Positions 22,610 through 33,741 of a stretch of 64,000 bases of DNA are shown here, piece after piece. Each line of letters starts with the position of its first letter. Positions within the stretch are counted from its first letter, which is position 1. Origin of the DNA: Ostrinia nubilalis (Eukaryota; Arthropoda; Insecta; Lepidoptera; Crambidae); NCBI RefSeq assembly GCF_963855985.1, contig NC_087093.1:9989501-10053500 (forward strand), read 5' to 3'. The notes below the pieces were generated by a model. The model ran no database searches. It worked only from the letters and a program-made list of their open reading frames with translations, and had not been told where the DNA came from. A program made the translations under genes and the position numbers.

Positions 22610-22720
22610 CATGACCTACTGGTTCAAGTATCGGACTACAATGTCAGCTACGGTTATGATTTTGAATCCCATTGCACTAAGGGCAAAAGTTTGTTTTATC
22701 ATTAAAAAAATATTGTCATT
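22610..22720 (+). mobile_element. Degenerate tRNA-derived SINE
   Basis: 'GACCTACTGGTTCAAG', 'GGACTAC', 'GATTTTGAATCCC' (B-box-like) and 'TAAGGGCAAAAGTTTG' follow the layout of common lepidopteran tRNA SINEs. Too diverged for a firm call. Confidence 0.45.
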
Positions 22721-24174
22721 GTCGCCATAGTCGTATTTATGAACATTTATGAAAAGAAGAACTCATTATTCATTATAATATTAATTAAGCCCTATCTTTT
22801 CGACCTCAAAAATTTCACCTCTGCTTTATAAACGTAAGCTAGCTTAAGTTACGTTAATATTACGCAAGTATGCCGTAAATATGGCACCTATTCCGTAAAG
22901 ATTCCCGCGCCTAATTACACACAAGCTTTGTGAGTATATTCGAGGAAGATTAACGGTGCGGTTTCGCAAGGCACGATTATGGGGCCTATATTTTATGCAA
23001 TAAGAAAATTGTGATTTTTAGGGCTTTACACGTGTGCAAATTAATTAAGAAAATAATAAGTAAGTGTTTGGATATTCTTGCTTATTTTAAGACTTGGAGA
23101 GTTTAATTAATTTATGTATGTTTCTTAAATTAAAAAAGTGATTGTGATTTATACTTGCCTGTGCTTTCCTTTGTGCTGTTTCTTCTTAGCATGGGACCAT
23201 ATTATTGTCTCGTGGTACCTAGTGAGTGGTAGAGAGAGATACGTGTGTCATCTATGAGAATAAATTCATATCATGTTTTGTTTCGGGGATTACCTAAAAG
23301 GGTTACCTTTAATATGATAAGTGTTAGTTTATTGATCCCTTATTTATTGAGTAGGGTAGACAAATAAAAAACAAAACGGATAAAATATCGAAGCTTTTAT
23401 TTACAAAATTACCAACATATAATATCACTTTGGGAATTTGCAGGTTTACTTACATAACGCCGTTAATATACATATACCTATCTATACGATACTAATTCAT
23501 AAAAACAATATATTATAGCGCTTACAATTCCTCCATCGTTTATTAGTGGTATCCCATTTCATGTTGGGTTATACAGAATGTTAAAAAAGTATGAGTCCAG
23601 GGGATGGTTTAGAATCGAATACAGGAAGAGGAATACAGGAAAAATATTATTATAAACAAATTCATTTCAAGTAGGTAAGTACTTAGTTCTACTTTAAAAA
23701 AAAAATTAAATATTTTACAAAGTGTACCTATGTACAAGTAGGATTGACCATATTTTTTCTTTTTCTAAATTTTATAATGATGGTGGATTTCGTTTTGTTT
23801 TATGTAATTTATAATTTTTAAAATATTACTCAGAACGCTAGACTCAATTTAAACCAAACAGTCTGACTCGCAATTTTTACCACTCTGTACATTTTAAAGT
23901 TTGATACAAGTTACATTATTATGGAAGTAGGTAGGTACAGTTTAATAAAATATTACCAAGGCTTATTACTTACTTTATGAGTTTATAATAACTGATATCA
24001 TTGTTAAAATTATGATATATAGAAAATATATTTCAATATAAGATCAAAAATATTTGAAGATGAATTTGCTTTAAGCTTTGCTTTAACGTATCAAAAGACT
24101 TGGCTGACATATTTTCAGATTATATTCGATTAGATTATCACATACTGAAAACATGCCAGCTACAGATCTAGTGC
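22721..24174. other. Intergenic, nothing recognised
   Basis: AT-rich; no exon-like ORF or element ends found. Confidence 0.45.
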
Positions 24175-24355
24175 TTAACGCAGTCAGTACCTGAGGTATA
24201 GGAGCGGCACGGGAGGGTGTTTTTGTAACGTCAAATGTCAACGAGACTTCATACTCCTTCTTCTTTATATGCTCTATCATGTATTATATATTGACATATT
24301 ATGTCAATGTCACCCCTCCCGTGCCGCTTTTTACCTCAGGCATACTCACTGAGTT
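24175..24355. mobile_element. Imperfect palindromic MITE
   Basis: 'CTGAGGTATAGGAGCGGCAC' with 'GGGAGGGTG' on the left pairs with 'CACCCCTCCCGTGCCGCTTT' and 'TACCTCAGGCATACTCACTG' on the right. Ends approximate. Confidence 0.7.
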
Positions 24356-24371
24356 AACTTATGCTCTAGAG

Positions 24372-24588
24372 CAGGGGTTCCCTAACTTATTTGAGACGCC
24401 CCCTTTCGACCATACAAAAAATTCCGCGCCCTCCCTCCTCCAGTCAAGATTATATTATTAAAATGGTCGTATCGAGCAGTTCGGAATGCATTTTCTCAGT
24501 GGTCGCAGGTTTTTTTATACTTAAGTACACAGATGGTCCGCGCCCCCCTTTAAAGGTCTTTGCGCCTCCATGGGGGGCGCGCCCCCCG
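24372..24588. mobile_element. Non-autonomous hAT element, 217 bp, perfect 8-bp TSD
   Basis: Starts CAGGGGTTCCCTAAC and ends GGGGCGCGCCCCCCG. The flanks are CTCTAGAG at 24364-24371 and 24589-24596. The terminal repeats match only roughly (CAGGGG against CGGGGG), but the 8-bp duplication is exact. Internal C-rich stretches explain an overlapping spurious ORF. Confidence 0.88.
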
Positions 24589-24596
24589 CTCTAGAG

Positions 24597-27580
24597 CTAA
24601 GTTGGGGTAAAAATTCAAATTTATCTTTAAACTCAATTACATTGAGAAATAACATAAATTTTACAAGAAGCTATACATAGTTATCAGTAGCATTATTATT
24701 AATAATAAGATATGGCTATGGAGCTATGTCATAATAATAAGTAATTGTATAAAATTGTGTTCGTCCATTATCATTTACTTTCATTAATGTGTACATCATA
24801 AAATAGAGTAGTAGTGTATTGATAAAGGAACTTTTGTAATTCCTTGATTTCAAATTAAACCAGTTGTTAATTTCATACATAAATATAACAAATGTCAAAT
24901 AAAAAACAACAATAAATATTCTACACTGTCTAATGTTTGTAATCTAAACAGATACAAGTAATATAAATGAAAGATTTACATGACATTTTCGAAATTAATT
25001 AGTACTTTTAATAAACAAAACTAAATTTATTTGGCCTTGAACTATTACTAAAAAGCGTAATTTACATTTATTGTCACAGGTGTGAGAAGAAATCGACATA
25101 AATTATACAAATATAAAGAATAGCTAAGAATCTATACAATATTATGACGATATTTACATTATTAAAGTAATTTATATTACAGATATCATATTAACAATTT
25201 TGCGAGTAACTTTACAATAATAATTATGACATCATCATGACATAGATATGTTTCAGACATTACATTAAATAAAATACATTTAAATAAATTATTACAAAAT
25301 TCGTGTGGCCATTATGGTAACTGAAAAAACAATAACATTCCAAACTTTTATTATTAAATTCTAGGTAGAGGTCAAGTAATAATATAATTTCTCCGTAGTA
25401 CTTTCTGTTAACAATTCCATGGAATTTTTATTGTTCTGGAATGTTGAAGTAACATTCCTTTGTATGTTGGTATTTTTGCTGTTTCTAATCATAGTTACCG
25501 GGAAATCATTATGCGATGTTGGATCTTATTTAAAAGAACTTAAAATTAATCAACTTATTAGGACGCTGCAAACATTTTCCAGTGATGAGATTTATTTTGA
25601 ATATCTTTGTTATGGTACATGACGTAATATGGAACAATCATTAATTTAATTAATCAAAGCAGTTTTAACAGTAAATGGTTTTCGATATAAACTATCGGCA
25701 GCAATAATTTGGTACAGAGACCCTGATGTCACGACAATATTATACGCCAGCTTTTGTCACAGTTTAAGATTTATTGATGTCATGTACCATTTAGATTTTA
25801 AGACCCAGACCACAAGGGCTAAATGGAATATCAGTCTTTTCACACTGTGGTCAAAACTAACGGCATAAAACAGTTACCAATTTAACGGGTACGGGGATAT
25901 TTTTTCTGTTAATAACATCTTACGGGGCCTATCCTGCTACTTAAATACTTAATTTGATCTTACATCGGAGAAAAGATGTCCAAAACACGTCATAGGAGTG
26001 CTAGTTATGGACGTCGTAAGTTTTTAATGCTCATAATTTCTTTTTATTCCTTTCATAACGAGTTTGTTTTATGTTAAAAATATTTGAGCAGCGGATCGGC
26101 CCTAAAGATAATAATAAAGATAAACTGAAAAAATAATGTCGGTCATGCCACACTTTCAAATAGTAATAATGTTGTGAGCTTCACCACGTGCACGCGTTTC
26201 GAAGCTTTGTGAAAGCTGTTGGAAAAGCCGACGCCTTCTGAAAGGCTGCACTTTTTCAGCCGAGCTTTCCACCGCACAAACACGGGAATCTTTTGTTTAT
26301 GTTACCGTAAGAGATATTAACATTTCGTTTGCAGTTGCATGTTAGTTATGGCTCTTATTCAAAAGTTTTGAAAGCATTATTTTTTATTTTGAATCGAGTT
26401 TAAATTTACAATAAAGAAATGAGATCAAGCGTATCACGAATTGATTTGTTTTAAGAAGACCCAAATCAATTTGTATTTCAAACTTTGAGTTTAACAATTT
26501 TTCTTTCAATAAAAATAGTATTACAAGACTATTTGCTTGCAAACTGAATTTAGGTTAAAGTGAAAAGGAATAAAAAACAAAACGTTTTATGTTTCCAAGC
26601 ACTAAAATAAAACATCGCACGTAACAACATTTGCGTGTGGACGTAAATGACGATGTTTATAATTATAACTCACACCATTTAGGTGCCATTTTATACCATT
26701 ATTTACTTATTCAAACGCTTTAATTATGTACAATCAACATTACGCATAGATACATTAAATACACTAGCCTTTCGCTTCGATATTGAATATAATCGTTTAT
26801 ATGACATAAGAAACAGTAAACATGGAAGACGAAAAACAAAACAAAACAATAAACAACCGCTTCCCAAAATGTTTCAAACATTGGGACCCTAACGTTTCAT
26901 AAAAAATCTTTTTATGCACATGTATAAAATTTTCTTAGTTCACCTATGTACAATATATCTAACTACATCTATAACGTTGTTTCAAGACTCGCCCGTATAG
27001 CTTAGTACCATTATGCCTATTGACTCATAAGTGTTACAAAAACGTAAATAACAATTAAGAGCCATTTCACAAAAATATTCCGCGCGAATTTAGGTAAAAG
27101 CTGTCAACGCAACGTCAAAAGAGTAAAAAGAACGCTGAAATGGACAAAAAAATCTTGAGCCGTGACCGTATTAAGACTTGATTTAAGTTATTAATTTTAA
27201 GGTAGAATGAGGTATTCAAACTTGATAAATTAATTTAAATTTTTAATAGAGTTTTATAAGTCTTTTATATTTCGATTCATAATGAAACACGAATAGGTAT
27301 AATATGTAAAATATATATTAAGTACAAAATAAAGACAGTCACATAGTGAAAAAAAAATCTGCCCATTTACAGCTCAATCATCGGGCCCTGGATACGAAAT
27401 ATTCGTCAAGGCGAATCACACAAGCCCAAACTCCATAGGGTTCTATTGTTTTGTTACGGAGGTGGCCATTGCATCTCCTCCAGATCCATTATCAGACAGA
27501 GCTAAGAAATAAATAAATAAATATTATTATAAGTAAACAAATAACTAAAATAATTCATCTTACTATCTTACTTCTTACTA
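24597..27580. other. Intergenic, very AT-rich
   Basis: No gene or element could be supported. The block at 27350-27515 ('GGGCCCTGGATACGAAATAT', 'GGTGGCCATTGCATCTCCTC', ending in AATAAATAAATAAAT) looks like the end of an unidentified retroelement. Confidence 0.4.
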
Positions 27581-27915
27581 GTCTTACTAATATTATAAAT
27601 ACGAAAGTTTGTGTGGATGTCTGGATGTTTGTTACACTTTCACGCAAAAACTACTGAATAGATTTTGATGAAACTTTACAGTACAGTACAGCAGTACTAG
27701 GCATTCTGTGTTCAACTATAATAAATAAATATCCTTAGACAGGATTTTGCCTGAGACCTACGCCATGAACCCTGAACCAGAAGACCCTGTCGCCAGCGAC
27801 AGCGACGCTCATCCATCCCTGGCGTCGACCAGAATAACAATGTTAGGCTATAATTTATGACGATCTGTGACAAACTAAATTTCAAGCGGGTGAAGCCGCG
27901 GGCAATACTACATAT
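27581..27915 (+). mobile_element. Lep1-like non-autonomous Helitron, partial
   Basis: Starts TCTTACTAATATTATAAATA, continues 'TTTCACGCAAAAACTACTGA' and ends in the GC-rich 'GGTGAAGCCGCGGGCAATAC' typical before the Helitron 3' end, but without a clean CTAG. An inserted patch (27720-27830) contains 'CCCTGGCGTCGACC'. Confidence 0.65.
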
Positions 27916-27921
27916 TTCATA

Positions 27922-28250
27922 CTAGCTTTTTGCCCGCGACTTCTTCTGCGATGAAGTGGAAAATGGTTCTAATAGAATTAAAATATTCTAAGAAAATTAA
28001 TTTTGTTAAAATAAATTATTATATTTTTTGATATAAAATCTACAAATTATTATGTTTAAATATTTGAATACTTACAAAATTATGAGATCTTTCTAAAACA
28101 AAATTAAAACACTACACCTACCGCAGATTTCTTTGTAAACAATGTTTTTTTGTTTTTCCTTCAGGTGCTAAAATCACCAGGCTATTGTGTGCGCATACTC
28201 TGAAGTATGCCACATACAACTGGTCGTCGGATAAGCATAGATTTCCATTT
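27922..28250 (-). mobile_element. 3' end of a Helitron that once coded for a helicase
   Basis: On the minus strand the sequence ends GTCGCGGGCAAAAAGCTAG followed by T, the standard Helitron 3' terminus (hairpin, then CTAG|T). A helicase-derived fragment lies just upstream of it, so this is the relic of an autonomous or formerly autonomous element. Confidence 0.7.
28125..28244 (-). pseudogene. Helitron Pif1-like helicase C-terminus, remnant
   Basis: Minus-strand residues LSDDQLYVAYFRVCAHNSLV.ILAPEG match the end of Helitron helicases, where a 'GQLYVA.SRV' motif (Pif1-type motif VI region) precedes the C-terminus. After a one-base slip the frame continues KNIVYKEICGR and stops, the normal tail of these proteins. 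The Arg of the motif is present; the Ser before it is replaced by Phe. Everything upstream is lost. Confidence 0.7.
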
Positions 28251-28399
28251 AGTCTACTCCCGCTACCATATGGAACTCCGCTAAAACTCGTGAGGGCGCC
28301 AACACTTGCTTTTTATCGAAAATTAGTATGAGCAGCTGCGCACGCGGTTGCCCGTTGCAGGCTCTATGCAACCACACTATTTTAAACCGTGGTCCCTAA

Positions 28400-29060
28400 G
28401 CATGAGATGGGAAACTGTACTCTCTTGAATTCTCTTGAATTTGATGGTGTTAGGGGAATCCTAGGAATGAACACAGACTTTCCAATGGAATCTCCTCATC
28501 AATATTGCGAAATTGCGAGTTGCAATGCAATGTTACGTTTTCACTTGTTATTTTATTGTAATCTGACCTTGATTTTTCAAACACGTGTCAAAAAAAAAAT
28601 CAAAAGTACTAAGGAATATTTCATTGATATCAACTTAGAAACAAGCACAGATCACAGAAACTAAAGGGAAATGTGACAAGGGATAAATTGGATTGGAACA
28701 TATTGCTTGTGAAAGCAATGATGACAGTAGCGACGTCATTATGTAAACAGTTTATATTGCTTGCATAGTACTAAAGATTATTCGAACGTTGAATACTGAT
28801 ACCGCAGTGGATAATGAGCACATAATTTGATTTCTTTGTGTGTGTGAATTTCTAATACGACACTGAGTTTCGAACTCAGCGCATTACTTAGCATATCTCT
28901 ATATTTCTATGGAACCAAGTTATCTCCAAAATAATAACATTCCACACCTTTTTAACATAGTCAGGTAATAATTTTAATAAAATACGAAGCACGTCATCTA
29001 TCAATAAGATATATGTATATTTTAGAATTATGCATAAGGGTATTTCTCCGGATCTGGATT
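28400..29060. other. Intergenic, no supported gene
   Basis: An ORF at 28389-28664 shows no domain. It contains a short direct duplication CTCTTGAATT. Confidence 0.4.
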
Positions 29061-29067
29061 ATTTAGT

Positions 29068-31135
29068 TGATTACCCCGACCTTTTTTATTTTTGAATTTA
29101 GAGTAAGTTTAGGTAATACATTTCAAAATAGACATTGTTACGTGCATATTTTTTATATTGGCCCATCTGTAGCAAGCAGGAATAAAAAGTTATGCGACAT
29201 CAAAATTTTCATGGTCGGGGTAATCAAAGTTGGGAGTCAGAGTAATCAAAAATAAAACAAAATATTTTATTTTCTAAGGTTTTTTTTAAGTTATGGTGAA
29301 ATGAATGTTACTAAAACAAGCTATTTGTTATTCTGATGTATAAACGACAATATTGTAAAGTTTCAACAATATCTGTTTAGTAGTTGTTGCGTAAAAGAGT
29401 AAAAACCTTTCGCTTATACATATAATATTAGTGACTCAATGTCCTATGTCTCCTATTATGAGACAGAAGGCGTCCACAAAACAACAGTCCTCCATCGCAT
29501 TCGGTCTTGAGCTTCGCGTTTGATCTCGCTCCAAGTCTTGCCGATCTTCTTCGCCTCGTCTGCTACAGTGCGTCGCTATGTTTTTTTGGCGCGACCACGT
29601 TTGCATTTTCCCTGGGGGTTCCAATCTAGAGCCTGCTGGGATATTATCGGGGTCCCTTCGGAGAGTGTGGCCGATCCAGTCCCACTTGCAGCGTTTGATC
29701 TGCTGGCCGATCGGTATTTCGTAGCAGCGTTCCAAGAGTTTGTCGTTTGGAGATTTTGGAGAATTCGGCGAATACAGCGGCTGAAGAAGATCTGCAGCTG
29801 GTGCGAGATAACCTTAGTGGCCTTCCACGTTTCACACCCATAGAGCAGAACTGATTTGACGTAGGACTCGAATATTTTGATCTTGCGTGGGTCAATTTCC
29901 GTAATTGCCATACGGCTCGAAGTTGTGCGAAGGTAGCTCTGGCCTTGGCAATGCGCGAAATGATGTCCTTTTCGGTACCTCCAGGCTCTGACACGATGCT
30001 CCCGAGGTAAGTGAAATTGTGGACTCGTTCCACAGCCTCTGCACCAACGGTGTGCAATTCCTCACACCAGATCGCATCTCTTGGGTCTTCCGATACTGAT
30101 ACCCTTGCTTTACCCTTTTTTCGGCACAATAATTAGAAGCCCTTTATGCCAGTCATCTGGGAGTTCCTCTTCCATCCAGATGTTTTCGGCGACAGGTGTC
30201 AGGACGTCGACAGCGGAGTTTACATCGGCTTTCAGCATTTCTGCGGTGATAAAGTCGAGTCCGGGGGTCTTGCCAATTTTGAGAGACAGGATAGCCTTGG
30301 TCACTTCGTCGCGGGTTGGTGGGTTAACGTTGACGTCGAGCACCCTAGGTGGAGTAGAGTGTTTCAGGTCCCACAGTGTCTCAGGCGTGGTGGTGGCGAC
30401 TGTTACACCGGTAGGGCGGAAGATAGGATAAGATATTATTGTCATTAATAATATGTATTAACAGGATTTCATATAGTAAATGGTTATTTTTGCTTATTAA
30501 ATGTTATTTAGTTAATCATTCATTAGTAAAATTACAGTTCTATTGATTACCCAGTGACAAAAGTCGGGGTAATCAAGGTCGGGGTAGTCAAAAAATTAAG
30601 GTTTATCCTGAGCCCTGCCCAATCTGTAAGTTGAATCCCAAATGTTTTAACACACAAAAATGCGGTTACATGGACCATTATTCCTGTACATTCTCAAAAA
30701 CTTTCCATGTAAAGAAACCTAAAAAAACAGGATAGAGTAAATCAACCGTGCACTGAACCAAGGTCTGGGTAATCATATTCTTATCTCGATAACTCCGAAA
30801 TCTTGCGACGAGTCGCATTACCTGACTCCTCGGCACGAAGGCCACCACTAAAGGTTCACGGGGGAGGATAGAGCTCGTTTCTAAATTGCGTAGCTAGGGA
30901 CGTAGGCGCACATTAGCGACGTGTCGGGGTAATCACGGTTAACGCCCGGACACAACTTCAAATAGTTATTTTACAAAACCTTTTAGTGATATAGTTATAT
31001 CGTATTTAATTTATCAATGTTTATTTAATCAGTAATCGATTACATAAGCATTGAAAGCGTTAATAATAACGGATTAATTTATACGAGCAAATTTGTTCTG
31101 AAATCGGGAGCGCGGACACGTCGTGGTAATCAATT
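29068..31135. repeat. Dispersed GTCGGGGTAATCA motif cluster
   Basis: The motif or a close variant occurs at about 29071 (inverted), 29212, 29240 (weak), 30545 (inverted, weak), 30563, 30577, 30765, 30923 and 31121, in both orientations. It is absent from the rest of the window as far as could be seen. The LINE remnant at 29440-30445 lies among them. Function unknown; possibly subterminal repeats of a large DNA element. Confidence 0.6.
29440..30445 (-). pseudogene. Non-LTR retrotransposon ORF with the RT core deleted
   Basis: Minus strand. The N-side part at 30445-30113 (LKIGKTPGLDFITAEMLKA, EELPDDWHKGLLIIVPKKG) is the entry to an RT domain. It joins directly at about 30110 to a post-RT region (GAEAVERVHNFTYLGSIV, IAKARATFAQLRAVW). 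The catalytic FADD part is therefore missing. The tail, with frameshifts, ends in QIKRCKWDWIGHTLRRDPDN and ...GRAKKT. The CRKKG to KARVSVSE junction lies at the deletion. A different LINE family from the one at 1569. Confidence 0.8.
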
Positions 31136-31139
31136 TTTG

Positions 31140-33340
31140 ACGACTTACGATTTTTTTTAAATTACTTAATTAACTATTATTAACTATCTCTGTGGTTTAA
31201 CAACAAGAACCAAAGTTATACTATTAGATAAAAATATTTGTTACTAAAATATTATGATATTCAGGTACTTTTTGGCCTCAGACACGTGATTTTCTTGGCC
31301 GGTGGAATGACCCATAAAATATAAACACTAGAAGTTTAGTTAAATCGTAGAATTTCTGAAAAACAAGTACTAAAATCGTACTGAAAAAAAAGTATTAATA
31401 TGTTATCTAATTTATTTATTAAACGTCGAATTTTATCAAAGATTTTGTACTATAATATAGTTTTTGAAAATATTTTATAGCCTACATAGAAAAAAAATTA
31501 GGATTCTAAATCGTGAAAGAATTTTTTTTCGGAGCTATTGCCTCCAAACAAACAAACAAACAATCAAATCTTTCCTCTTTTATTACTATAGATTTAACAA
31601 CAAAGCTTCCCTCTCGAAACAAAACGCTTCTTTTTTTTCTTCACGAAACAAAACTCAAAGCGGATAAATAAATAAACAAATCTTTGAACAATTTCACAGC
31701 GCCATCTAGTCCAAAAGTAGGCAACCAATATGCTTGTGTTAAGGGTGCTAGCATAATGGATGGATATATTTTTTTATAATTTATTTATTAAATTAAATAC
31801 ATGGTACCTACATATTATACATAGTTACACCCAGATCCGTCAAAGAAATTAAAATTCATCATTTCAATTTCTGCTCGGCCGGCCGACTCGAAACAGCCTC
31901 TCGGCATAGTATCAAATGTATTTGGTCGCCGTACAAATCACCGCTTTACGACACGAACGCACGTAAACGTCACGGCGGGAAAAATGACACAGGTCCTGCC
32001 TTGACGGGCGCTCGCGCCATACTAATCGATGTCGGCTTGCGCATTGTAATTTATACTGATATTCACATCAATATTTTGACAAAGTGGTTACTAATATTTA
32101 AACAATAACTGTAGAAATCAATTCTACAATGAATATTATTTATTTTGGGATACTTTTATTGCAGTTATTGCTGTGTTATTAAACCAAAAACCACGATCAA
32201 AATGTGACGTTAATCTTCAAATTTGCCAAAATATTTTTAGATTTTACTCAATAATGGTAATGAAATTCAAGAATCTATTTCATTAATGGACTACAAGAAT
32301 ATATGTCCGATGATTACTATATATTTTTAAGCTTATTATATGAGCATAAATAATAGATACAGGACTTTGAAAATGAGTCTGCGGCAATTTTTCCGTAAAA
32401 TGGTTGTGGGAGATGGGGCACTGTGAATTAAGCAAAAGAATTTTAGTAAATCCGTTTCATTAATGGTCAACACCAAGGATTGACCTATCTTTCGCAGTTA
32501 TTAAATAATCTCTGGGTGTTGCTTAAGATAGTAATTCATGCTTCCAAAATCTTAGAATTTCGCACGAAAATGTAAAATGGCTCTTAATATTAACGCAATT
32601 CCTGATCAGTTACTTACATAATAATATAATTGAATTAAAATGTACACATTTTAACCAAGTATGTTGTGATAGTTAAATTCACGAAAAGTTATGGATGTTT
32701 CCAGTAATTTTCATTATTATAATATTTTAGTAACAAGACAACATGATTTCATGTGTCATAAAAAATTGGATTTACAAACATTTTAATTCCGTTTTATTCA
32801 TATTATTATTTAATCAACATAAATTTAACAATAACCATGTTATATCGTATTTAAAACATTAGAAATTTAAGCAAAAGGGAATGTTTAGACTTATAAAAAG
32901 CTGGAAAATATTTTGGTATTTTTTATGATAACAACACCGTCTTTGAAAGCTATCAATAGTTTTGGCAATTGACGTACTGTTTTTGCTTTCTTTGTTTCCA
33001 ATATTTGGACGTCAAGAAACATTTTAATATTCAGCTCTCACTTCAAAGTTAGCAAAAGGTTGAAATAGGACTTCATAAAACGTTACAAAGTATTTATATT
33101 AACTTTAATATCATTAAATTCATCTCTAAACTGGATATAGGTCTGGAAGTAGGTCACCGCTGAGTTAGCGGAGTTACACGCTCCGTTTGAGATTTGCAGC
33201 AATGTGTTATTTAATAAATTCCATAACTACGTAACAGAACAACTTGTTCAGTGATCAGTGATTTTTTTAAATTTATTTGTTAAAGTTTAGGAATCACTAA
33301 TGAGATCTTGGACCGATCCTGAAAGTTTTGGAGATTATTT
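31140..33340. other. Intergenic downstream of TMTC
   Basis: Mostly AT-rich. The block 31865-32060 ('CGGCCGGCCGACTCGAAAC', 'GACGGGCGCTCGCGCC') is GC-richer and may be a dispersed repeat. No ORF supported. Confidence 0.4.
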
Positions 33341-33344
33341 ATGC

Positions 33345-33470
33345 AGAACAAGGCAGGTATTTGACCGCAATCTCACCTGGTGTTAAGTGAGATGCAGTTT
33401 AGGATGGTAAACATCTGCCCTGTAATTGCCTATTCACTCTTGCCTTGAAAGGCTCCGTTGAAAAAGTTCT
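33345..33470 (+). mobile_element. CR1/jockey-like LINE fragment
   Basis: 'GACCGCAATCTCACCTGGTG' followed by 'TAAGTGAGATGCAG' is a phrase frequent in lepidopteran LINE 3' regions. It lies in the region downstream of the TMTC stop codon. Confidence 0.5.
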
Positions 33471-33489
33471 GTTTTGATTTATGTTTTAA

Positions 33490-33500
33490 TTTATTTTATT
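33490..33500 (-). promoter_or_regulatory. Candidate poly-A signals of TMTC2
   Basis: Two abutting AATAAA hexamers on the minus strand, 74-84 bases past the stop codon. In AT-rich DNA this is suggestive only. Confidence 0.4.
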
Positions 33501-33573
33501 AGTTTTCGAAGAAATTCCCGGTCCAGCTATAGGAAACAAAGGAGCATCGTTACAACATTCCGCAAAACTTAAC

Positions 33574-33741
33574 TTATTTCCTCCGCTGCTTGCCCATGAG
33601 GGTCCTGACTCTCTTCAGGTTGGTGATGGTGATCTCATCGTTTGGTTGGAGCTGCAGCGCCCTCCGGTATGACGAGGCGGCGGCTGCGTACTTGCCGTTA
33701 AGGTGGAGAATCGCACCGAGGTTTGAGTGGTATTCTGCGTC
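33574..33741 (-). CDS. TMTC2: TMTC2 exon f, last exon
   Basis: Acceptor CTCTTCCAG, then 55 codons from DAEYHSNLGAILHLNGKY to TLMGKQRRK and TAA at 33576-33574. Last TPR followed by a short basic tail with no KDEL-type signal. Separated from exon e by a 9.8-kb intron. Confidence 0.93.
   Translation of the reverse strand, partial: DAEYHSNLGAILHLNGKYAAAASSYRRALQLQPNDEITITNLKRVRTLMGKQRRK

Noticed and set aside
24391..24594. Pro-rich ORF
   Set aside because: It lies entirely inside the hAT MITE and reflects its C-rich ends.
27350..27515. Possible exon or retroelement end with AATAAAT tail
   Set aside because: No family could be recognised and no target duplication was found; mentioned only as context.
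29520..30448. Plus-strand ORFs over the second LINE
   Set aside because: The opposite strand carries the recognisable LINE residues; the plus-strand ORFs are shadows.
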